DNA of 64,000 bases, from NCBI GenBank assembly GCA_037974665.1, contig CM075767.1, positions 29,785,498 to 29,849,497 of the forward strand, read 5' to 3'. The notes under the pieces are model-generated. The model was not told where the DNA came from. It saw nothing but the letters and a program-made list of their open reading frames with translations, and did no database searches. This stretch comes from Ehretia macrophylla. Lineage: Eukaryota; Streptophyta; Magnoliopsida; Boraginales; Ehretiaceae. A program made the translations under genes and the position numbers. Below are positions 36,079-46,226 of this stretch, piece after piece. Every line of letters starts with the position of its first letter. Position 1 is the first letter of the stretch.

Positions 36079-36635
36079 GTCATGTTGAGGGCATAATTCC
36101 TTTATGTATTAACTATTCATAGTCCCAGCCTAGATAGATGGCCAATTCAAAAGGCCCAATGGTCTTAACAATAACCCATCTGCTTCAACAATGCAGCATG
36201 TTAGCAAGACATGATATCGTTGAGTTGTAGGGCCCCCTAATGTCCCGCGAGTAAGGTTGTCTTCCTTATAACAGCTCACGACGTACGATCCGGGACAAAA
36301 AAGTAGAGCAAAAGAAGAAAAATGGCCTGAAACTGATGAAAACGTTCGATTTTGGTCTCCAAAAACTAGCACAGCGAGCAAGCTAGCAGCCCCCATCGTA
36401 GAGCTCTCAGACAGCTTTGCAACGGTATGCTGTGCGCCGCGTAACTCCTTACGGATTAAAATTTATGGGCACCGGAGCGATGGAGACCTGGTCACAAGCC
36501 CTATGCCCTCGGTTTGCGGGCCCAGCCTCCACGTGAAGCGAAGTTGTCTTGCCCAAAGTGCCGTGGGATTCGATAATAGAAATGTGGTGGATAAAGTATC
36601 CTGGCTACCTTAACCAGGGCAAAAAAATTTGAAAA

Positions 36636-36755
36636 GAGGGTGCAACACGAGGACTTCCCAGGGGGTCACCAGTCCTAGTACTATTCTCACCCAAGCACAC
36701 TTAACTTCGGAGTTCTGATGGGATCCGGTGCATTAGGGCTGGTATGATCGCACCC
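36636..36755 (-). rRNA. 5S rRNA gene, copy 55
   Basis: G85T, T84C, G72A, C67T, C57T and A19C. The C box, intermediate element and A box each carry a change. Confidence 0.93.
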
Positions 36756-37312
36756 GTCATGTTGAGGGCACAATTCCTTTATGTGTTAACCGTTCACAGT
36801 CCCAGCATAGAGTGATGGACAATTCAAAAGGCCCAATGGCCTTAACGATAGCCCATCTGCTTCAACAATGCAGCAACCTAGTAGGACATGATATCGACGC
36901 ATTGTAGGGCCCCCTAATGCCTTGGGAGTAAGGTTGTTGTCCTTTTAACAGCTCACGACGTACGATCCGGGATGAAAAAATAGAGCAAAAGAAGAAAATT
37001 GGCCAGAAACTGATGAAGATATTCAATTTTGGGCACCACAAATGGGCACAACGAGCAAGCTAGCTACCCCTGTCGTAGAGCTCTCTGAGAGATTTGCAAC
37101 GGTATGCTATGCGCCGCGTACCTCATTACGGATCAAAAGTTATGGGCACCGGAGCGACAGAGACCTGGTCACAAGTCCTACGCCCTCAGTTTGCAGGCCC
37201 TGCCTTTACGTGAAGCGAAGTTGTCTTGCCCAATGTTCCGTGGGATTCGGTAATAGAAATTTGGTGGATAAAGTATCTTGGCAACCTTAACCAGGGCAAA
37301 AAAAATTAAAAA

Positions 37313-37432
37313 GAGGGTGCAACACGAGGACTTCCCAAGGGGTCACCCATCCTAGTACTACTCTCGCCCAAGCACGCTTAACTTCGGAGTTCTGATGGGA
37401 TCCGGTGCATTAGTGCTGGTATGATCGTACCC
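37313..37432 (-). rRNA. 5S rRNA gene, copy 56 (near-intact)
   Basis: Only C95T and G5A. All three promoter boxes are otherwise majority sequence and -1 is C. Together with copies 59 and 61 it forms a lineage of well-kept genes passed on by the three-unit and two-unit duplications. Confidence 0.97.
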
Positions 37433-37989
37433 GTCATGTTGAGGGCACAATTCCTTTATGTGTTAACGGTTCATAGTCCCAGTCTAGAGAGATGGCCAAT
37501 TCAAAAGGCCCAATGGGCTTAACGATAACCCATCTGCTTCAACAACGCAGCATCCTAGCAAGACGTGATATCGACGCGTTGTAGGGCCCCCTAATGTCCC
37601 ACGAGTAATGTGGTCGTCCTTTTAGCAGCTCACGACGTACGATCCGGGATGAAAAAACAGAGCAAAAGAAAAAAAGTGCCCTGAACCTGATAAAATGTTC
37701 GATTTTGGGCTCCAAAAATGGGCACAGAGCGCAAGTTGGCTACCCCCGTCGTAGAGCTCTTAGAGAGCTTTGCAACGGTATGCTGTGCGCAGCGTAACTC
37801 CTTATGGATCAAAAGTTATGGGCACCGGAGCGACGGAGACCTGGTCACAAGCCCTACGCCCTCGGTTTGCAGGCCCAGCCTCCTCGTGAAGCGAAGTTGT
37901 CTTGCCCAAGGTGCTGTGGGATTCAATAATAGAAATGTGGTGGATAAAGTATCTTGGCAACCCAAACCGGAGCAAAAAAAAATTTAAAG

Positions 37990-38109
37990 GGGGGTGCAAC
38001 ACGAGGATATCCCACGGGGTCACCCATTCTAGTACTACTCTCGCCCAAGCACGATTAACTTCGAAGTTCTGATGGGATCCGGTGCATTAGTGTTGGTACG
38101 ATCGCACCT
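37990..38109 (-). rRNA. 5S rRNA gene, copy 57 (degenerate)
   Basis: G102A, A101T, C95G, G82A, G56T, C46T, G17A, A11G and G1A. It corresponds to copy 54. Confidence 0.91.
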
Positions 38110-38662
38110 GTCATGTTGAGGGCATAATTCCTTAATGTATTAACTGTTCATAGTCCCAACCTAGATAGATGGCCAATTCAAAAGGCCCAATGGGCTTAAC
38201 GATAACCCATCTGCTTCAACAATGCAGCATCTTAGCAAGACATGATATCGACGAGTTGTAGGGCCCCCTAATGTCCCGCGAGTAAGGTTGTCTTCTTTTT
38301 GACAGCTCACGACGTACGATCCGGGATAAAAAAGCAGAGCAAAAGAAGAAAAATGGCCTAAACTGATGAAAAACTTCAATTTTGGGCTCCAAAAACTGGC
38401 ACAGCGAGCAAGCTAGCAGCTCCCGTCGTAGAGCTCTCAGAGAGTTTGCAACGGTATACTGTGCGACGCGTAACTCCTTACGGATTAAAATTTATGGGCA
38501 CCGGAGCGACGGAGACCTGGTCACAAGCCCTATGCCCTCGGTTTGCGGGCCCAGCCTCCACGTGAACAAAGTTGTCTTGCCCAAAGTGCTGTGGGATTCG
38601 ATAATAGAAATGTGGTGGATAAAGCATCTTGGCTACCTTAACTAGGGCAAAAAAATTGAAAA

Positions 38663-38782
38663 GAGGGTACAACACGAGGACTTCCCAAGGGGTCACACAT
38701 CCTAGTACTATTCTCGCCCAAGCACACTTAACTTCGGAGTTCTGATGGGATCCGGTGCATTAGTGCTGGTATGATCGCACCC
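38663..38782 (-). rRNA. 5S rRNA gene, copy 58
   Basis: C114T, C95T, G86T, G72A and C57T; the -1 base is T. Confidence 0.94.
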
Positions 38783-39323
38783 ATCATGTTGAGGGCACAA
38801 TTCCTTTACGTGTTAACGGTTCACAGTCCCAGCATAGAGAGATGGACAATTCAAAAGGCCCAATGGCCTTAACGATAGCCCATCTGCTTCAACAACGCAG
38901 CATCCTAGTAAGACGTGATATCGACGCATTGCAGGGCCCCCTAATGTGTCGCGAGTAAGGTTGTTGTCCTTTTAACAGCTCACGACGTACGATCCGGGAT
39001 GAAAAAACAGAGCGAAAGCAGAAAAGGGGCCAGAAACTGATGAAGATATTCGATTTTGGGCACCAAAAACGGGCACAACGAGCAAGCTAGCTACCCCTGT
39101 CCTAGAGCTCTCTGAGAGATTTGCAACGTTATGCTATGCGCTGCGTAACTCCTTACGGATCAAAAGTTATGGGCACCGGAGCGACAGAGACCTGGTCACA
39201 AGTCCTACGCCCTCAGTTTGCAGGCCCTGCCTTTACGTGAAGCGAAGTAGTCTTGCCCAATGTTCCGTGGGATTCGGTAATAGAAATTTGATGGATAAGT
39301 ATCTTGGCAACCTTAACCAGGGC

Positions 39324-39338
39324 AAAAAAAATTGAAAA
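39324..39338 (-). terminator. RNA polymerase III terminator of copy 59
   Basis: On the minus strand TTTT, CAA, then eight T follow within three bases of the gene 3' end. Runs of four or more T terminate polymerase III. The same TTTTCAA-T7/8 arrangement follows nearly every gene in the window; some units have TTTAAAATTT or TTTAAATTT instead. Confidence 0.85.
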
Positions 39339-39458
39339 GAGGGTGCAACACGAGGACTTCCCAAGGGGTCACCCATCCTAGTACTACTCTCGCCCAAGCA
39401 CGCTTAACTTCGGAGTTCTGATGGGATCCGGTGCATTAGTGCTGGTATGATCGCACCC
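39339..39458 (-). rRNA. 5S rRNA gene, copy 59 (best-preserved)
   Basis: It differs from the array majority only at C95T, at the end of the C box, a change shared with about twenty copies. The A box (positions 50-64; 39395-39409), intermediate element (67-72; 39387-39392) and C box (80-97; 39362-39379) are readable. The terminal helix GGGTGC/GCACCC is perfect. The -1 base is C, a TATA-like stretch lies at about -21 to -32, and the T-run terminator follows at 39324-39338. If any copy here is expressed, this and copy 71 are the leading candidates. Confidence 0.98.
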
Positions 39459-39478
39459 GTCATGTTGACGGCACAATT

Positions 39479-39490
39479 CCTTTATGTGTT
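39479..39490 (-). promoter_or_regulatory. TATA-like element of copy 59 (CATAAAGG form)
   Basis: On the minus strand this reads AACACATAAAGG, 21-32 bases before the gene. Plant 5S genes use a TATA region near -28, a GC near -12 and a C at -1. Here a GC pair lies at about -14/-13 and C at -1. This is the commonest form between about 19 and 48.9 kb. Confidence 0.7.
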
Positions 39491-39533
39491 AACGGTTCAC
39501 AGTCCCAGTCTAGAGAGATGGACAATTCAAAAG

Positions 39534-39544
39534 GCCCAATGGGC
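39534..39544. promoter_or_regulatory. GCCCA-A-TGGGC dyad upstream of 5S
   Basis: This is a perfect 5-bp inverted repeat with one central base, at -76 to -86 from the gene, present in most spacers. Its TGGGCY half-sites resemble the plant site II motif bound by TCP factors. Whether it acts on a polymerase III gene is not shown by the sequence. Confidence 0.5.
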
Positions 39545-39607
39545 TTAACGATTACCCATCTGCTTCAACAACGCAGCATCCTAGCAAGACGTGATATCGA
39601 CGCGTTG

Positions 39608-39619
39608 TAGGGCCCCCTA
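39608..39619. repeat. TAGGG-CC-CCCTA dyad in spacer
   Basis: A 12-bp inverted repeat containing a GGGCCC site. The left part of the array alternates this form with TAGGGCCCTCTA; beyond about 49 kb it reads TAGGGCCCTCTG. It is useful as a class marker; function is unknown. Confidence 0.55.
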
Positions 39620-39780
39620 ATGTCCCGCGAGTAACGTTTTCGTCCTTTTAGCAGCTCACGACATACGATCCGGGATGAAAAAATAGAGTAAAGGAAAAAA
39701 AGTGGCCTGAACCAGATAAAATGTTCGATTTTGGGCTCCAAAAACGGGCACAGCACGCAAGTTGGCTACCCCCGTCGTAG

Positions 39781-39795
39781 AGCTCTCAGAGAGCT
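39781..39795. repeat. AGCTCTC-A-GAGAGCT dyad in spacer
   Basis: A perfect 15-bp inverted repeat with 7-bp arms and one central base. Most units keep at least 6-bp arms, in forms centred on TCAGA, TCTGA, TTAGA or TCAAA. A set of units between 1.4 and 19 kb has a decayed form such as AGCTGTCGGAGAGCT. Confidence 0.6.
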
Positions 39796-40014
39796 TGGCA
39801 ACGGTATGCTGTGTGCAGCGTAACTCCTTACGGATCAAAAGTTATGGGCACCGGAGCGACGGAGACCTGGTCACAAGCCCTATGCCCTCGGTTTGCGCGC
39901 CCAGCCTCCACGTGAAGCAAAGTTGTCTTGCCCAAAGTGCCGTGCGATTTGTTAATAGAAATGTGGTGGATAAAGCATCCTGGCTACCTTAACCAAGGCA
40001 AAAAAAATTGAAAA

Positions 40015-40134
40015 GAGGGTGCAACACGAGGACTTCCCAAGGGGTCACCCATCCTAGTACTATTCTCGCCCAAGCACACTTAACTTCTGAGTTCTGATGG
40101 GATCCGGTGCATTAGTGCTGGTATGATCACACCC
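40015..40134 (-). rRNA. 5S rRNA gene, copy 60
   Basis: C95T, G72A, C57T, C47A and C6T. Duplicate of copy 58's lineage. Confidence 0.94.
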
Positions 40135-40691
40135 GTCATGTTGAGGGCACAATTCCTTTATGTGTTAACGGTTCACAGTCCCAGCATAGAGAGATGGACA
40201 ATTCAAAAGGCCCAATGGCCTTAACGATAGCCCATCTGCTTCAACAACGCAGCATCCTAGTAAGACGTGATATCGACGCATTGCAGGGCCCCCTAATGTC
40301 TCTCGAGTAAGGTTGTTGTCCTTTTAACAGCTCACGACGTACGATCCGGGATGAAAAAATAGAGCAAAAGAGGAAAAGTGGCCTGAAACAGATGAAGATA
40401 TTCGATTTTGGGCACCAAAAACGGGCACAAAGAGCAAGCTGGCTACCCCTGTCGTAGAGCTATCTGAGAGCTTTGCAACGGTATGCTATGCACCGCGTAA
40501 CTCCTTACGGATCAAAAGTTATGGGCACCGGAGCGATGGAGACCTGGTCACAAGTTTTACGCCCTCGGTTTGCAGGCCCAGCCTTTACGTGAAGTGAAGT
40601 TGTCTTGCCCAATGTTCCGTGGCATTCGGTAATAGAAATTTGGTGGATAAAGTATCTTGGCAACCTTAACCAGGGCAAAAAAAATTGAAAA

Positions 40692-40811
40692 GAGGGTGCA
40701 ACACGAGGACTTCCCAAGGGGTCACCCATCCTAGTACTACTCTCGCCCAAGCACGCTTAACTTCAGAGTTCTGATGGGATCCGGTGCATTAGTGCTGGTA
40801 TGATCGCACTC
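40692..40811 (-). rRNA. 5S rRNA gene, copy 61 (near-intact)
   Basis: C95T, C47T and G2A. The boxes are intact. Duplicate of copy 59's lineage. Confidence 0.96.
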
Positions 40812-41368
40812 GTCATGTTGAGGGCACAATTCCTTTATGTGGTAACGGTTCACAGTCCCAGTCTAGAGAGATGGCCAATTCAAAAGGCCCAATGGGCTTA
40901 ACAATAACCCATCTGCTTCAACAACGCAGCATCCTAGCAAGACGTGATATCGACGCGTTGTAGGGCCCCCTAATGTCTCGCGAGTAAGGTTGTCGTCCTT
41001 TTAGCAGCTCACGACGTACGATCCGGGATGAAAAAACAGAGCAAAAGAAGAAAAGTGGCCTGAAACTGATGAAAACGTTCGATTTTTGGATCCAAAAATT
41101 GGCACATCGAACAAGCTAGCTGCCCCCGTCGTAGAGCTCTCTGAGAGCTTTGCAACGGTATGTTGTACGCCGCGTAACTCCTTACGGATCAAAAGTCATG
41201 GGCACCGGAGTGACGGAGACCTGGTCACAAGCCCTACGCCCTCGGTTTGGAGGCCCAGCCTCTATGTGAAGCGAAGTTGTCTTGCCCAATGTTCCGTGGG
41301 ATTCGTCAATAGAAATTTGGTTGATAAAGTATCTTGGCAACCTTAACCAGGGCAAAAAAAATTGAAAA

Positions 41369-41488
41369 TAGGGTGCAACACTAGGACTTCCAGGGGGGTC
41401 ACCCATGCTAGTACTATTCTCTCCCAAGCACGCTTAACTTAGGAGTTCTGATGGGATCCGGTGCATTAGTACTGGTATGATCGCACCC
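41369..41488 (-). rRNA. 5S rRNA gene, copy 62
   Basis: C107A, G97T, T96C, G82C, G72A, C67A, G48T and C18T. Confidence 0.92.
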
Positions 41489-42045
41489 GTCATGTTGACG
41501 GCACAATTCCTTTATGTGTTAACGGTTCACAGTCCCAGCATAGAGAGATGGACAATTCAAAAGGCCTAATGGCCTTAATGATAGCCCATCTGCTTCAACA
41601 ACGCAGCATCCTAACAAGACGTGATATCGACGCATTGTAGGGCCCCCTAATGTCCCGTGAGTAAGGTTTTTGTCCTTTTAACAGCTCACGATGTACGATC
41701 CGGGACGAAAAAACAGAGCAAAAGAAGAAAAGTGGCCTGAAACTGACGAAGATGTTCGATTTTGGACTCCAAAAATGGGCACAGTGAGCAAGCTGGCTGC
41801 CCCTGTCATAGAGCTCTCAGAGAGCTTTGCAACGGTATGTTGTGCGCCGCGTAACTCCTCACGGATCAAAAGTTATGGGCACCAGAGCGACGGAGACCTG
41901 GTCACAAGCCCTACACCCTCGGTTTGCGGGCCCAGCCTCTACGTGAAGCGAAGTTATCTTGCCCAATGTTCTGTGGGATTCGTTAATAGAGATTTGGTGG
42001 ATAAAGTATTTTGGCAACCCTAACCCGGGCAAAAAAAATTGAAAA

Positions 42046-42165
42046 GGGGGTGCAACACGAGGACTTCACAGGGGGTCACCCATCCTAGTACTACTCTCGA
42101 CCAAGCACACTTAACTTCGGAGTTCTAATGGGATCCGGTGCATTAGTGTTGGTATGATCGCACCC
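42046..42165 (-). rRNA. 5S rRNA gene, copy 63
   Basis: G98T, G66T, C57T, C39T and G17A. Confidence 0.94.
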
Positions 42166-42722
42166 GTCATGTTGAGGGCATAATTCCTTTATGTGTTAAG
42201 GGTTCACAGTCTTAACCTAGAGAGATGGCCAATTCAAAAGGCCCAATGGGCTTAACGATAACCCATTTTCTTCAACAATGTAGCATCTTAGCAAGACGTG
42301 ATATCGACGCGTTGTAGGGCCTCCTAATGTCCCGTGAGTAAGGTTGTCGTCCTTTTAACGACTCACGACGTACGATCCGGGATGAAAAAATAGAGCAAAA
42401 GAATAAAAGTGTCCTGAAACTGATGAAGACGTTTTAATTTTGGGCTCAAAAAATGGGCACTGCGAGCAAGCTGGCAGCCCCTATCGTAGAGCTCTGAGAG
42501 AGCTTTGCAACGGTATGATGTACGCCGCGTAACGCCTTACGGATCAAAAGTTATGGGCACCGGAGCGACGGAGACCTGGTCACAAGCCTTACGCCCTCGG
42601 TTTGCTGGCCCAGCCTCTACCTGAAGCGAAGTTGTCTTGCCCAATGTTCCGTGGCATTCGGTAATAGAAATTTGGTGGATAAAGTATCTTGGAAACCAAC
42701 ACCAGGGCAAAAAAATTGAAAA

Positions 42723-42842
42723 GAAGGTGCAACATGAGGACTTCCTATGGGGTCACCCATCCTAGTACTACTCTCGCCCAAGCACGCTTAACTTCGGAGT
42801 TCTGATGGGATCCGGTGCAATAGTGCTGGTATGATTGCACCC
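42723..42842 (-). rRNA. 5S rRNA gene, copy 64
   Basis: C118T, G108A, G97A, C95A, A23T and G7A. Confidence 0.93.
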
Positions 42843-43400
42843 GTCATGTTGAGGGCACAATTCTTTTATGTGTTAACGGTTCACAGTCCCAGCATAGAGA
42901 GATGGCCAATTCAAAAGACCCAATTGCCTTAACGATAACCCATCTGCTTCAACAACGCAGCATCCTAGCAAGACGTGATATCGACGCATTGTAGGGCCAC
43001 CTAATGTCCCGCGAGTAAGGTTGTTGTCCTTTTAACAACTCACGACGTACGATCCGGGATGAAAAAACAAAGCAAAAGAATAAAAGTAGCCTGAAACTGA
43101 TGAAGACATTTTAATTTTGAGCTAAAAAAAAGGGCATAGTGAGCAAGCTGGCTGCCCCTGTCGTAGAGCTCTCAGAGAGCTTTGCAACGGTATGCTGTGC
43201 GCCGCGTAACCCCTCACGGATCAAAAGTTATAGGCACCAGAGCGACAGAGACCTGGTCACAAGCCCTACACCCTCGGTTTGCGGGCCCAGCCTCTACGTG
43301 AAGCGAAGTTGTCTTGTCCAATGTTCCGTGCGATTTGGTAATAGAAATTTGGTGGATAATGTATCTTGGAAACCATAACCAAGGCAAAAAAAATTGAAAA

Positions 43401-43520
43401 GAAGGTGCAACATGAGGACTTCCTAGGGGGTCACCCATCCTAGTACTACTCTCGCCCAAGCACGCTTAACTTCGGAGTTCTGATGGGATACGGTGCATTA
43501 GTACTGGTATGATCGCACCT
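43401..43520 (-). rRNA. 5S rRNA gene, copy 65
   Basis: C118T, G108A, G97A, G31T, C18T and G1A. Adjacent sibling of copy 64. Confidence 0.93.
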
Positions 43521-44079
43521 GTCATGTTGAGGGCACAATTCTTTTATGTGTTAACGGTTCACAGTCCCAGCATAGAGAGATGGCCAATTCAAAAGACCCA
43601 ATTGCCTTAACGATAACCCATCTGCTTCAACAACGCAGCATCCTAGCAAGACGTGATATCGACGCATTGTAGGGCCAACTAATGTCCCGCGAGTGAGGTT
43701 GTTGTCCTTTTAATAACTCACGACGTACGATCCGGGATGAAAAAATAGAGCAAAAGAATAAAAGTGGCCTGAAACTGATGAAGATGTTTTAATTTTGGGA
43801 TCAAAAAATGGGCAAAGCAAGCAAGCTGGCAGCCCCTGTCGTAGAGCTCTTAGAGAGCTTTGCAACGGTATGCTGTACGCCGTGTAACTCCTTACGGATC
43901 AAAAGTTATGGCCACCGGAGCGACGGAGACCTGGTCACAAGCCCTACGCCCTCGGTTTGCTGGTCCAGCCTCTACGTGAAGCGAAGTTGTCTTGCCCAAT
44001 GTTCCGTGGGATTCGAAAAATAGAAATTTGGTGGATAAAGTATTTTGGCAACCTTAACCAGGGCAATAAAATTTGAAAA

Positions 44080-44199
44080 TAGGGTGCAACACGAGGACTT
44101 CCTAGGGGGTCACCCATCCTGGCACTACTCTCGCCCAAGCACGCTTAACTGTGGAGTTCTGATGGGATCCAATGCATTAGTGCTGGTATGATCGCACCC
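44080..44199 (-). rRNA. 5S rRNA gene, copy 66
   Basis: G97A, T79C, A77G, A49C, G48A, C29T and C28T; -1 is T. Confidence 0.93.
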
Positions 44200-44754
44200 A
44201 TCATGTTGAGGGCTTAATTCCTTTATGTGTTAATGGTTCACAGTCTTAGCCTAGAGAGATGGCCAATTCAAAAGGCCCTTTGGGCTTAACGATAACCCAT
44301 CTGCTTCAACAACATAGCATCTTTGCAAGACGTGATATCGACGCAATGTAGGGCCCCCTAATGTCCAGTGAGTAAGGTTGTCGTCCTTTTAACAGCTCAC
44401 GACGTACGATCCGGGATGAAAAAACAGAGCAAAAGAAGAAAAATGGCGTGAAACTGATGAAAATGTTCGATTTTGGGCTCCAAAAATGGGCATAGCGAGC
44501 AAGCTGGCTGCCCCCATCGTTGAGCTCTAAAATAGCTTTGCAACGGTATGCTGTGCGCTGCGTAACTCCTTACAGATCAAAAGTTATGGGCACCGGAGCG
44601 ATGGAGACCTGGTCACAAGCCCTACGCCCTCGGTTTTCGGGCCCAGCCTCTACGTGAAGCGAAGTTGTCTTGCCCAATGTTCCGTGGGATTCGGTAATAG
44701 AAATTTGATGGATAAAGTATCTTGGAAACTTAACCAGGGCAAAAAAAATTGAAA

Positions 44755-44874
44755 AGGGGTGCAACACGAGGACTTCCCAAGGGGTCACCCATCCTAGTAC
44801 TAGTCTCGCCCAAGCACGCTTAACATCGGAGTTCTGATGGGATCTGGTGCATTAGTGCTGATATGATCGCACCC
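44755..44874 (-). rRNA. 5S rRNA gene, copy 67
   Basis: C95T, G72C, A50T, G30A and C14T. Confidence 0.94.
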
Positions 44875-45429
44875 GTCATGTTGAGGGCACAATTCCTTTA
44901 TTTGTTAACGGTTCACAGTCCCATCCTAGAGAGAAGCCCATTCAAAAGGCCCAATGGGCTTAACGACAATCTATCCGCTTCAACAATGTAGCATCCTCGC
45001 AAAATGTGACATCGACACGTTATAGGGCCCTCTAATGTCCTGCAAGTAAGGTTGTCGTCTTTTTAATAGCTCACGACGTATGATCCGGGATGAAAAAATA
45101 GATCAAAAGAAGAAAAGTGGCCTGAAATGATGAAAACGTTCGATTTTGGGATCCAAAAATGGACACAGCGAGCAAGCTCGCTGCCCTCAGTCGTAGAGCT
45201 CTAAGAGAGCTTTGCAACGGTATGTTGTGCGCCGCGTAACTCCTTACAGATCAAAAGTTATGGGCACCGGAGTGATGGAGACTTGGTCACAAGCCCTACG
45301 CCCTCGGTTTACGGGCCCAACCTCTACGTGAAACGAAGTTGTCTTGCCCAATGTTCTATGGGATTCGGTAATTGAAATTAGGTGGATAAAGTATCTTGGC
45401 AACCTTAATCAGGGCAAAAAAATTGAAAA

Positions 45430-45548
45430 GAGGGTGCAACACGAGGACTTCCTAGGGGTCACCCATCCAAGTACTACTCTCGAACAAGCACGCTTAACTT
45501 CGGAGTTCTAATGGGATCCGGTGCATTAGTGCGGGTATGATCGCATCC
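45430..45548 (-). rRNA. 5S rRNA gene, copy 68 (degenerate)
   Basis: It lacks one base of the C91-C95 run and has G97A, A80T, G66T, G65T, C39T, A16C and G3A. Confidence 0.91.
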
Positions 45549-46106
45549 GTCATGTTGAGGGCACTATTCCTTTATTTGTTAACGGTTCATAGTCCCATCC
45601 TAGAGAGATGGCCCATTCAAAATGCCCAATGGGCTTAACGACAACCCATCCGCTTCAACAACGCAACATCCTTTCAAGACGTGATATCGACGCGTTGTAG
45701 GGTCCTCTAATGTCCCACGAGTAAGGTTGTCGTCCTTTTAACAGCTCATGACGTACGATCAGGGATGAAAAAACAGAGCAAAAGAAGAAAAGTGGCCTGA
45801 AACTGATGAAAATATTCAATTTTGGGATCCAAAAATGGGCACAGCGACCAAGCTGGTTGCCCCCGACGTAGAGCTCTCAGAGAGCTTTGCAACGGTATGA
45901 TGTGCGCCGCGTAACTCCTTGCGGATCAAAAGTTATGGGCACCAGAGCGACGGAGACCTGGTCACAAGCCCTACGCCCTCGGTTTGCAGGCCCAGCCACC
46001 ACGTGAAGCGACGTTGTCTTGCCCAAGGTGCCGTGGTATTCGATAATAGAAATGTGGTGGATAAAGTATCTTCGCAACCCAAACCGGAGAAAACAAAATT
46101 TTAAAG

Positions 46107-46226
46107 GGGGGTGCAACACGAGGACATCCCAAGGGGTCACCCATCCTAGTACTACTCTCGCCCAAGCACGCTCAACTTCAGAGTTCTGATGGGATCCGGT
46201 GCATTAGCACTGGTAAGATCACACCC
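46107..46226 (-). rRNA. 5S rRNA gene, copy 69
   Basis: A101T, C95T, A54G, C47T, A19G, C18T, A11T and C6T. It is the last copy with the A101T allele; none occurs to its right. Confidence 0.92.

Larger units (their letters stand above)
30480..37770 (-). repeat. Seven-unit block duplication, offset 4,732 bp
   Basis: Gene ends 30669/35401, 31346/36078, 32023/36755 and 32700/37432 are all exactly 4,732 bp apart. Copies 46 and 53 share G87A, T62C, C47T and A27T. Copies 47 and 54 share A101T, C95G and A37C. Copies 48 and 55 share G72A and C57T. The matched blocks run from about 30.48 to 33.04 kb and from 35.21 to 37.77 kb. Confidence 0.85.
35600..39830 (-). repeat. Three-unit tandem duplication, offset about 2,027-2,031 bp
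   Basis: Copies 54, 55 and 56 correspond to copies 57, 58 and 59. Copies 54 and 57 share A101T and C95G. Copies 55 and 58 share G72A, C57T and the CTGGCTACCTTAAC spacer end. Copies 56 and 59 are both near-consensus with C95T. This nests inside the second block of the 4,732-bp duplication, so it is younger. Confidence 0.8.
39459..40014 (-). repeat. Exemplar intergenic spacer (upstream of copy 59)
   Basis: This entry stands for all spacers. Going away from the 5S start at 39458 it holds the TATA-like element (39479-39490), a GCCCA-A-TGGGC dyad (39534-39544), a TAGGG-CC-CCCTA dyad (39608-39619), the ACATACGATCCGGGATGAAA stretch, an A-rich run (39678-39700), a 15-bp AGCTCTC-A-GAGAGCT dyad (39781-39795), the GTTATGGGCACCGGAGCGAC stretch and the terminator of the next gene. 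No conserved gene is apparent; the reading frames across it are broken in most units. Confidence 0.85.
38500..40990 (-). repeat. Two-unit tandem duplication, offset about 1,352 bp
   Basis: Copies 58 and 59 correspond to copies 60 and 61. Copies 58 and 60 share C95T, G72A and C57T, and both have the GGCTACCTTAAC 3' flank and the AATGGCCTTAACG upstream variant. Copies 59 and 61 are both near-consensus with C95T. It follows directly on the three-unit duplication. Confidence 0.75.
42166..43520 (-). repeat. Adjacent unit pair (copies 64 and 65)
   Basis: These two neighbouring units share C118T, G108A and a change at G97. Their upstream spacers share the uncommon GACCCAATTGCCTTAACG variant (near 42,917 and 43,595). 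This indicates a recent single-unit tandem duplication. Confidence 0.7.

Noticed and set aside
39608..39619. Telomere-like repeats (TAGGG/CCCTA in the spacer)
   Set aside because: Only one TAGGG and one CCCTA per unit, forming a dyad; there is no TTTAGGG run.
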